Source: CAYMAT01 sp964388495 (GTDB lineage Bacteria > Patescibacteriota > Gracilibacteria > Peribacterales > Peribacteraceae). Taken from it: a stretch of DNA of 19,930 nt. This document shows, piece by piece, positions 14,415-19,930 of the stretch; positions within the stretch are counted from its first letter, which is position 1, and each line of letters opens with the position of its first letter. The stretch covers positions 1 to 19,930 of the forward strand of contig CAYMAT010000023.1 of assembly GCA_964388495.1 (NCBI GenBank), written 5' to 3'. The notes under the pieces are model-generated. The model searched no databases and had not been told where the DNA came from. It saw only the letters and a list, made by a program, of their open reading frames with translations. A program made the position numbers and the translations under genes.

Positions 14415-14431
14415 TTGTCAGAATATTGACA
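14415..14431. promoter_or_regulatory. TGTCA-N6-TGACA inverted repeat with -35-like TTGACA upstream of LOG gene
   Basis: TGTCA (14416-14420) and TGACA (14427-14431) are perfect inverted arms around GAATAT. TTGACA at 14426-14431 is a consensus -35 box, but the -10 at the correct distance is poor. A dimeric regulator site overlapping a promoter is plausible. Predicted initiation would fall very near the GTG start, so the transcript could be almost leaderless. Confidence 0.35.
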
Positions 14432-14460
14432 CTTTCTCGTGAATAAATTGAGATGCACGT

Positions 14461-15006
14461 GTGCATACTTTGGATTTACAGGACATTGGGGGGATCGTGG
14501 AGGAGCATTTAAAAAAGGCGAATCCGCAGATCAAATTCCACGGTGAAAAACTTTTGGAACAATGGAATGCATCACTGAATGGAGAGCGAAAAGACTTCTG
14601 TGAAAATCATATTATTCCGGTTATAGATTCTCTTCGCAAAAAACAGCGAAAAGAAGCACGTAGACTTCTGTTTGCCATCAAGATGGCCATTGCGGACGCG
14701 GCTGTCACAAAAGCAACGCATGCGGAAGAGCTCCGGCAAAGTGCGCGAAAAGTGGCTCAGGAAATGCTCGAGTGTTACAGGATCATCGAGAAGGTGGGGC
14801 GTGGGGTGGTGTATCTGGGGTCCGCACGGACACGACCAGGGGAGGAGGAATATGAGCTGGCGCGAGAACTTGGTGCGGAAATAGAAAACCTGCTCCATAT
14901 TCCAGCGTGGTCGGGTGCGGGGCCGGGTGCCATGGAAGCTCCTCTTCGGGGGGCTAAGGAAGCGGGTGGCATGGTTGGCGGAATCAAAATTATTCATGAG
15001 TCATGA
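14461..15006 (+). CDS. LOG-family protein, N-terminal part (frame broken)
   Basis: The 181-residue frame starts at GTG; an in-frame TGA 10-12 bases upstream excludes an earlier start. Residues 1-105 are a helical extension without recognised family. From about 116 the Rossmann-type LOG/lysine-decarboxylase-like domain begins: GVVYLGSARTRPGEEEYELA, then SGAGPGAMEAPLRGAKEAGG, matching the G-GPGxMEA..rGA.eaGG pattern, and GIKIIHES before TGA. The remaining half of the domain, including PGGFGTFDE, is in the +1 frame from 14996. The first half alone lacks the catalytic motif. LOG proteins hydrolyse nucleoside monophosphates or cytokinin-type riboside phosphates; activity here needs both halves. 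Confidence 0.72.
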   Translation: MHTLDLQDIGGIVEEHLKKANPQIKFHGEKLLEQWNASLNGERKDFCENHIIPVIDSLRKKQRKEARRLLFAIKMAIADAAVTKATHAEELRQSARKVAQEMLECYRIIEKVGRGVVYLGSARTRPGEEEYELARELGAEIENLLHIPAWSGAGPGAMEAPLRGAKEAGGMVGGIKIIHES

Positions 15007-15463
15007 ACAAACGATGTTTGAGCAGAAGATCAATGCCGCGCTGGATGACACTGATGTTGCCCAATGCGACAAGTTCGCTCCGCGGAAAATAGGGTTAGTG
15101 GACGCAGGCATGGGTCCCGACGGACTCTTTGTGGCGTTTCCCGGTGGGTTCGGCACTTTTGATGAACTCTTTGAAATCCTCGTCCTCAAGCAGTTGCACA
15201 AGCTTTCGAACGATAAGGTGGACATCGTGCTGATGAATTACGATGGTGCCTACGATAAATTCATGGAGCTTGTTGAAGACACGCTGAAACGCAAGAAAAT
15301 TTCCCCAGATGACATTTATCTGTTCAAGATTTTTTCGAAAAACCGCGAGGCATTGGACTATCTTGCGGACAAAAGGAAAGTGCCTTATGAGAAACGTACT
15401 TATATCAAAAAAACGCTGAGGAACGAGAATCCCTCAGCGCCGGTTGCGAATGATGCAACCTGA
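14996..15463 (+). CDS. LOG-family protein, C-terminal part (+1 frame, possible restart)
   Basis: This 155-residue frame from ATG at 14996 supplies the second half of the LOG domain: EQTMFEQ, CDKFAPRKIGLVDAG, then FVAFPGGFGTFDELFEILVLKQ with the PGG-GT-xxE active-site motif, followed by a helical end. ATG 14996 overlaps the stop of the first part in ATGAGTCATGA. If C14995 is skipped, the joined protein reads GIKII-MSHEQ, which gives the family spacing between GIxI and EQ. So either a sequencing indel, a real frameshift mutation, programmed +1 shifting, or a coupled two-chain protein is possible. The end of this frame contains the terminator of the opposing gene. It is convergent with the YtxH-like gene, with adjacent stop codons. 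Confidence 0.72.
   Translation: MSHEQTMFEQKINAALDDTDVAQCDKFAPRKIGLVDAGMGPDGLFVAFPGGFGTFDELFEILVLKQLHKLSNDKVDIVLMNYDGAYDKFMELVEDTLKRKKISPDDIYLFKIFSKNREALDYLADKRKVPYEKRTYIKKTLRNENPSAPVANDAT
15407..15439 (-). terminator. intrinsic terminator of the YtxH-like gene, inside LOG coding sequence
   Basis: On the minus strand CGCTGAGG (15439-15432) pairs with CCTCAGCG (15421-15414) around a 10-base loop, and seven Ts follow directly (15413-15407). It lies just after the stop of the 15464-15778 gene and within the last codons of the convergent LOG gene. Confidence 0.85.
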
Positions 15464-15778
15464 TTATTTCATCATTTTCTTGGCCTTCTTCACCCCGCTC
15501 TTGGCCATTTTCTCGAAGCTCGCCTTGGCCTCCATCATTTTGTCCGTAGCGTAGCCCTTGGCCTTCTTGAGGTTCTTCTGGACGTCGTCGCTTTCAATGA
15601 ACGCCTGTGCCTCCTTGGCGATTTTCTTGCCGTCTTTCATCAGGTTCTGTCCCAGGATTTTGGCTGCGGCTTCTGCATCCTTGGCCGTGCTCAATTCCTT
15701 GCGGACTTTGTCGTTGGTCAGAAGATAGCCGGCCAGGGCGCCGCCCATGGTGCTGAGGAGAAGAGAAACTTTGCGCAT
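15464..15778 (-). CDS. YtxH-like small membrane-associated helical protein
   Basis: The 104-residue protein has a short N-terminal hydrophobic segment (LLLSTMGGALAGYLL, about 5-20) followed by a long charged helix rich in Lys, Ala and Glu, ending KKAKKMMK. This is the arrangement of YtxH/GvpP-type proteins, small and membrane-anchored with a long amphipathic helix and often linked to stress; sequence identity to that family is not certain. It stands alone: uvrC ends 107 bases upstream, an inverted repeat lies between, and a strong terminator follows. The stop directly abuts the end of the LOG gene. The leader before the ATG is again C/T-rich (CTCTTCCCC). Confidence 0.65.
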   Translation of the reverse strand: MRKVSLLLSTMGGALAGYLLTNDKVRKELSTAKDAEAAAKILGQNLMKDGKKIAKEAQAFIESDDVQKNLKKAKGYATDKMMEAKASFEKMAKSGVKKAKKMMK

Positions 15779-15831
15779 AGGTACGTGGGGAAGAGAATTG
15801 AAATCTACAGTAGAAGACGTTTAGCCGCTAC

Positions 15832-15883
15832 AAATGTTTCCACTTTTTGCTTTGCTGTCTCTGTACACCGGTGTGAAACATTT
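15832..15883. repeat. long inverted repeat with internal palindrome between uvrC and YtxH-like gene
   Basis: AAATGTTTC-CAC (15832-15843) and GTG-T-GAAACATTT (15871-15883) are inverted arms of nine plus three pairs with one bulged base. The interval contains the perfect palindrome ACACCGGTGT (15865-15874), which overlaps the right arm, so two alternative folds compete. The T-run expected of a terminator is absent after the stem on the minus strand (it reads AAATGTTTC then AGCGGC after GT), so a structured 3' end of uvrC or a regulatory element is as likely. Confidence 0.5.
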
Positions 15884-15885
15884 CT

Positions 15886-18201
15886 TTAGAGATTTTCACG
15901 CAGAGCACGCAGCTGCGGTGCAGTCACGATCTGGAGCAATTCATCGTCCGTAGCTTCCTTCATCCCACTCATGGAGCCAAACCGGGAGAATAATTTCTTC
16001 ATCGTCTCCTCGCCTATGCCGGGGATGTCCATCAGTGCCGAGGCGGTGGCCGTGTGCTTGAGTCGCGTCTCGCGGTGACGGTTGGAGAACCGGTGAGCCT
16101 CGTCGCGCAGGCGCATCAACAGGAACTTGGCCGGGGAATCAGACGGGAACGGGATGGGGTCGGGCCTGCCGGGGACAAAAACCTCCTCCTCGCGCTTAGC
16201 CAAGCCAATCACGGGGATGGTTAGTCCCGTGGCAAGCAGCACGTCCACCACGGCGTTCAGCTGCCCCTTTCCGCCGTCGATCATGATCAAATCCGGTTTG
16301 GACGAGAGTGACTTGTCCACCTTGTTCTGCGCCGCCTCCCACAGCATGTGCACCATACCATTCGTCATTCCCAGCACGTCCGGCGCCTCCACCAGGTAGC
16401 GGAATCCCGCGCCTGCAAAATATTCCTCCCGCTCCTTCCGTACGGTCAGGTAAATCTTTCCTTTTTTGAGGGTCTTGAGCACCGCGCGTACCACCACCTG
16501 TTCCAACCCGTCATCCGCGCGCTCCGGGGTGCTCCATGAACGCAGCACCTGGAGTTTGCCCAAGGAGTCGATCTTCGCCATCGCGATCACCTCGCCCTCC
16601 TGCGCCGCCACCCACACGTCTTTGTATTCGTCCTCACCCACGGGGAGGTCCAGATTACTTCTGATTTCAGCGATGGCATGCGCCTCCGCCTTTTTGGCTT
16701 TACGGATCTCCAGTCCCTTTTCTTTCCATTGCGCCACGTCGCTCTTGAGGTCTTCCGTGAGGTGTCGCAGGCGCCGCTTGAGCACCTCCTGCAGCGCCTT
16801 GTAGTCGTCAATATCGCCGGACTTGAGCGTACGGATGGTAAAGGACCGGTATTGGTCGTTTTTGGCTTTACCATCGCATGCCACCACCATGCTTCCCACG
16901 GTCTCCGTGCCGCCCAGGTGGCTGATGTCGTAGCCTTCTATGCGCCTGGGGGCCGCGGGCAGATTCAGAATCTCTTTGAGGTCTTCCACCGCGCCGGCGG
17001 TGTTGCGCTCCTCGGCTTCCCATTTCAGTTCCTGCTGGCGCGCTTTCTCCGCGGCGTTTTTTTCCGCCAGCATCAGGAGATGCGACTTTCGCCCGCGCTC
17101 CGGGATGATCAGCTGCAGGTTCTTTCCGCGTTTTTCGCGCAAAAATTCATGCATGGCGCCGTCATCGTCCAGTGTCTCCGGGAGCAGGATCATGTCCGGG
17201 ATCTCGTGACCTTCACCGTAGTATTGGGGGAGAAATTGTTCGAGGACGCTGCAGACGGACTCCGCTTTGCCCGAAAGTGCAAAGTGCGCCTCGCCCATCA
17301 GTTTTCCGTTGCGCCTGTGGAGGATCACCACGTGTGCGCGACCGGACAAGAGCGCCACGCCAATCACGTCGCTGTCTTCGCCCGTCGTGTCCGTCGCCAC
17401 CTGCGCCTCTTTCTTTCCTTCCAGCATCAAAAGGTAGTTGCGGAGCTTGGCCGCCTTTTCAAACTTCCGGTCCTTTGCCGCTGCGTGCATCTTTTCCGTC
17501 AGCGCCGTGCGGATCGCGTCTTTTTTGCCGCGCAGGTACTCCACCAGCATGTCGATGCGACTCCGGTATTCCGCGTGGCTCACCACGCCCGCGCACAGGC
17601 CGCAGCATTTTCCGATCTGGTATTCCAGGCAGGGTCGCAGTTTCTTCAGGCCGTTCTCCGGATCTTTGTTCAGCGCGTTGACCGATTCCTTGCACGCACG
17701 GTAGCCCAAAATCTCATGCAGCATGTCGAGTGTCTCGTAGGCCTCGTAACTGTTCAGATAAGGGCCGAAAAATTTGGATCCGTCTTCCGTCATCTTGCGT
17801 ACGGTCTCCACGCGCGGGTACGGGTCTTTGAGCGTCACGCGGATGAAGAGGTAATTCTTGTCATCCTTCATGAGCACGTTGTACTTGGGGCGCAGCTGCT
17901 TGATCAGGTTGGTCTCCAACATCAGCGCCTCCAGTTCCGTACGCGTCACCGTCACATCAAAGTCTGCGATCTGTCCTTGGAAGTCCCGCCGCCACGGCCC
18001 CTTTGTCTTCTGTTCTCGCACGTAGGAACCCAATCGTTTCCTCAGGTTCTTGGCCTTTCCCACATAAAGGACACGGCCATTCTCATCCAGCCACCGGTAA
18101 ATGCCGGGGTCGGTGGGGGAGGTGGCGACTCTTTTACGGAGGACGCTCAGCCGATCGTCTTGTTTTGCAGGCACGGGGATATGATAGGTTCCAGGATTCA
18201 A
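15886..18201 (-). CDS. uvrC: excinuclease ABC subunit C with an inserted GNAT-like domain
   Basis: UvrC makes both incisions in nucleotide excision repair. Domains in order: GIY-YIG nuclease (about 28-110, with GIYRWLDENGRVLYVGKAKNL), Cys motif RPCLEYQIGKCCGLCAG (189-205), UVR helix pair (about 228-262), RNase-H-like nuclease starting IEGYDISHLGG with D425 and resuming at LIMIDGGKGQL (638-648), and helix-hairpin-helix MDIPGIGEETMKKLF (724-738). The 771-residue length exceeds the usual 600 or so because residues about 482-634 are inserted between the two RNase-H motifs. Residues 528-603 of this insert (VWVAAQEGEVIAMAKID, STPERADDGLEQVVVRAVL, IYLTVRKEREEYFAGAGFR) resemble a GNAT acetyltransferase with a degenerate cofactor loop. 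The start is TTG; no nearby ATG exists in frame. Confidence 0.95.
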   Translation of the reverse strand: MNPGTYHIPVPAKQDDRLSVLRKRVATSPTDPGIYRWLDENGRVLYVGKAKNLRKRLGSYVREQKTKGPWRRDFQGQIADFDVTVTRTELEALMLETNLIKQLRPKYNVLMKDDKNYLFIRVTLKDPYPRVETVRKMTEDGSKFFGPYLNSYEAYETLDMLHEILGYRACKESVNALNKDPENGLKKLRPCLEYQIGKCCGLCAGVVSHAEYRSRIDMLVEYLRGKKDAIRTALTEKMHAAAKDRKFEKAAKLRNYLLMLEGKKEAQVATDTTGEDSDVIGVALLSGRAHVVILHRRNGKLMGEAHFALSGKAESVCSVLEQFLPQYYGEGHEIPDMILLPETLDDDGAMHEFLREKRGKNLQLIIPERGRKSHLLMLAEKNAAEKARQQELKWEAEERNTAGAVEDLKEILNLPAAPRRIEGYDISHLGGTETVGSMVVACDGKAKNDQYRSFTIRTLKSGDIDDYKALQEVLKRRLRHLTEDLKSDVAQWKEKGLEIRKAKKAEAHAIAEIRSNLDLPVGEDEYKDVWVAAQEGEVIAMAKIDSLGKLQVLRSWSTPERADDGLEQVVVRAVLKTLKKGKIYLTVRKEREEYFAGAGFRYLVEAPDVLGMTNGMVHMLWEAAQNKVDKSLSSKPDLIMIDGGKGQLNAVVDVLLATGLTIPVIGLAKREEEVFVPGRPDPIPFPSDSPAKFLLMRLRDEAHRFSNRHRETRLKHTATASALMDIPGIGEETMKKLFSRFGSMSGMKEATDDELLQIVTAPQLRALRENL

Positions 18202-18393
18202 ATGCCAAGTAAGCGCAGGAGAAGTTTGCGGATGAAAGAGAAACTATTCTTGATTGTTCCTTCCTTCATTCCCCCCTGGTTTCTGAAACCTCAAACCTCC
18301 AAGATTGACTTTTTGGCTCACATCTCTAGTCTTTCCCTCATATAGCGGCCCGGTGGCCGGTCCTTCTTCCTGTACTTTTCTCCCTTTCCCTTT
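18202..18393. promoter_or_regulatory. divergent intergenic region uvrC/hppA
   Basis: A 192-base gap holds the promoters of both genes. On the plus strand TTGACT at 18305-18310 is a fair -35 box, followed after 16 bases by a weak TAGTCT. A small hairpin CGGCC-CGGT-GGCCG lies at 18346-18359. The last 30 bases before hppA are almost all pyrimidine (CTTTTCTCCCTTTCCCTTT) with no Shine-Dalgarno. Confidence 0.4.
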
Positions 18394-19930
18394 ATGGGCG
18401 ATTCCACCCTCCTTCTCGAGCTCGGTGCCCCCGTTGTGGCCGTGCTCGGTCTTTTCTACAGTCTGGTCTTCTGGTCCCAGGTCAAAGCCGCTCCGGACGG
18501 CACCCCCGGCATGCAGAAAGTGGCCGGCGCCATCGCCACGGGTGCGCGCGCCTTCATCCGCCGCCAGTACAACACCATCACCTGGTTGTCGCTCGCGGTG
18601 GCTCTGGGCATGATCGTCATTTACGCAGCCACGGGTAACTGGTCGCAAGGTCTGGAGACCGGCGGCGCGTTCCTGTTGGGAGCGTTCTTCTCCGGCCTCT
18701 CGGGCGTCGTCAGCATGGTGGTGGCCACCAAGACGAACATCAAGACGGCAGCCACGGCGGAGAAAGGCCTCAATGCCTCTCTCCAGATGGCACTGCGCGG
18801 CGGCACGGTGTCCGCCATCGTCATCACGTCCCTGTCCCTCTTGGGTATCAGCGCCCTCTATCTCCTCTACCGCGTGGGCATGAACGTGGAGGTGCAGGAG
18901 ATCCCCCGCCTGATCGTGGGTTACGGATTCGGCGCCAGCTTTGTGGCCCTCTTCGCCCAGCTGGGCGGCGGTATCTACACCAAGGCCGCGGACGTGGGTG
19001 CAGACCTGGTGGGCAAGATCGAGGCCGGTATTCCGGAAGATGATCCCCGCAACCCCGCCGTGATTGCTGACCTGGTGGGAGACAACGTGGGTGACTGTGC
19101 AGGTCGCGGTGCGGACCTCTTTGAGTCCATCTCCGCGGAGAACGTGGGTGCGATGGTCCTGGGTGTCGCGCTCTACCCGTATTTCGGCATCAAGGGCATC
19201 CTCTTCCCGCTCGTCTTTGGCGCCATTGGTCTCATCGCTGGCGTTATCGGTGTCTACTGCGTGAAGGCTAAACAGGGTGAGGAGCCCATGAAGGCGATGA
19301 CCCGCGGTTTCTGGGTCACGGCCATCCTCTCCACCATCGCCCTCTTCTTCGTTACCAAGTACATGCTCAACGCTCAGACGGCTAGCGCGGACGGCACCAG
19401 CATCTGGTTCTTCGTCTGCGGTCTCTTGGGAGTTCTGACCAGCGTGGCTTTCCTCTACATCACGGACTACTACACCAGCAAGAATCACCGCCCGGTCCGC
19501 GCCATTGCGCAGGCCTCCACCACCGGTCCTGCCACCAACATCATCTCCGGTATGGCAATTGGTATGGAGTCCACGGGTCTCACTGTACTGACAGTGTGTG
19601 TATCGCTCTTCGTGTCCTACTGGTTGGGCGAACAGACGGGCATCCACAACGGCGGCCTGTACGGCACTGCCGTGGCCACCATGGGAATGCTTTCCGTGGT
19701 CAGCTACGTGTTGGCCATGGACATGTTCGGCCCCATCACGGACAACGCCGGAGGAGTAGTGGAGATGTCCAAGTGTCCGGAAAACATGCGCGCCGTGACG
19801 GACGAATTGGATGCCGCGGGCAACACCACCAAGGCTCTCACCAAGGGCTACGCCGTGGGGTCCGCCGCTCTCGCCGCGTTCCTGCTTTTCTCGGCATACA
19901 TGGAGGAGTCCCACCTGGATGCGGTCAACC
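18394..19930 (+). CDS. hppA: membrane-bound proton-pumping pyrophosphatase (partial, C-terminus beyond right edge)
   Basis: The frame from ATG 18394 is open for 512 codons to the edge; the family is usually 650-800 residues. It hydrolyses pyrophosphate and pumps cations across the membrane through many helices. The signature runs from GGGIYTKAADVGADLVGKIE at about 190 through PEDDPRNPAVIAD to GDNVGDCAGRGADLFES near 245, giving the Mg-pyrophosphate-binding Asp and Lys residues. Later come the cytosolic loops STTGPATNIISG and DMFGPITDNAGG. At 476-485 the sequence is GNTTKALTKG: Lys at the fifth position, where K+-dependent enzymes have Ala, so a K+-independent H+ pump is expected. Codons end overwhelmingly in C or G, a sign of high expression. 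It is divergent from uvrC and lacks a Shine-Dalgarno. Confidence 0.96.
   Translation, partial: MGDSTLLLELGAPVVAVLGLFYSLVFWSQVKAAPDGTPGMQKVAGAIATGARAFIRRQYNTITWLSLAVALGMIVIYAATGNWSQGLETGGAFLLGAFFSGLSGVVSMVVATKTNIKTAATAEKGLNASLQMALRGGTVSAIVITSLSLLGISALYLLYRVGMNVEVQEIPRLIVGYGFGASFVALFAQLGGGIYTKAADVGADLVGKIEAGIPEDDPRNPAVIADLVGDNVGDCAGRGADLFESISAENVGAMVLGVALYPYFGIKGILFPLVFGAIGLIAGVIGVYCVKAKQGEEPMKAMTRGFWVTAILSTIALFFVTKYMLNAQTASADGTSIWFFVCGLLGVLTSVAFLYITDYYTSKNHRPVRAIAQASTTGPATNIISGMAIGMESTGLTVLTVCVSLFVSYWLGEQTGIHNGGLYGTAVATMGMLSVVSYVLAMDMFGPITDNAGGVVEMSKCPENMRAVTDELDAAGNTTKALTKGYAVGSAALAAFLLFSAYMEESHLDAVN

Noticed and set aside
14461..15463. Calling the LOG gene a plain pseudogene
   Set aside because: Both halves keep intact family motifs up to the junction, and a restart ATG sits exactly there, so a functional split or an assembly error is as likely as decay.
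16678..18345. 555-residue plus-strand frame opposite uvrC
   Set aside because: uvrC is unmistakable on the minus strand. The opposite frame is rich in Val, His, Phe and Arg, as expected of an antisense shadow.
18244..19914. 556-residue minus-strand frame opposite hppA
   Set aside because: It is a His/Gly/Glu-rich antisense shadow; the plus strand carries full pyrophosphatase signatures.
1..19930. Alternative genetic code (TGA as Gly)
   Set aside because: Several clear genes end in TGA and continue into nonsense if it is read through; no conserved Gly positions are encoded by TGA.
1..19930. CRISPR arrays, insertion sequences or phage genes
   Set aside because: No regularly spaced repeats, transposase or integrase motifs, or phage structural genes were seen on either strand.

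Overview
The window is about 20 kb of a compact, moderately GC-rich bacterial chromosome. Intergenic gaps are short, many products are small membrane or coiled-coil proteins without a recognisable family, and most genes lack a Shine-Dalgarno sequence. TGA works as an ordinary stop. The gene set (PyrD1B/PyrK pair, CTP synthase, UvrC, LOG protein, membrane pyrophosphatase, odd domain fusions) would suit a Patescibacteria/CPR-type organism, possibly near Peregrinibacteria or Peribacteria. That placement is inference; no phylogenetic marker was tested.

Layout. 1-2032 (minus): a probable operon of a YkvA/DUF1232 membrane protein, a one-TM small protein, a GIY-YIG plus shikimate-kinase-like fusion, and the start of an ABC exporter cut by the left edge. 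2241-3929 (plus): a large exported protein with the zinc-ligand pattern of a beta-type (CsoSCA-like) carbonic anhydrase. 3930-7725: a partly AT-rich block with a strongly translated 52-aa charged peptide, an asparagine-synthetase-like amide ligase, a minimal CHAT/caspase-like peptidase on the minus strand, and a protein with an HxD...H pattern of Fe(II)/2-oxoglutarate oxygenases. The block abuts the 3' end of tRNA-Glu(UUC) at 7726-7800. 7835-8129: a terminator and a possible 17-codon Gly/Cys-rich peptide gene.

8130-14278 (minus) is a pyrimidine region: pyrG (CTP synthase), a multi-TM protein, pyrD (class 1B), a 108-aa helical protein, a 434-aa coiled-coil protein, then pyrK. PyrD and PyrK should form one NAD-linked dihydroorotate dehydrogenase, although two unrelated genes lie between them. 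14461-15463 (plus) is a LOG-family protein split by a +1 frameshift at a possible restart codon. It converges on a YtxH-like gene whose terminator lies inside the LOG coding sequence. uvrC (minus) follows and carries an unusual insertion resembling a GNAT fold. The window ends in hppA (plus, right-truncated), whose motifs indicate a K+-independent proton-pumping pyrophosphatase.

The strongest candidates for something new are the 4148-7654 gene block (peptide, ATP-dependent amide ligase, caspase-like protease, oxygenase-like protein), the exported carbonic-anhydrase-like protein, the UvrC with an embedded GNAT-like domain, and the GIY-YIG/shikimate-kinase fusion. No CRISPR array, rRNA, transposase or integrase was seen. 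No gene-free stretch exceeds 300 bases.
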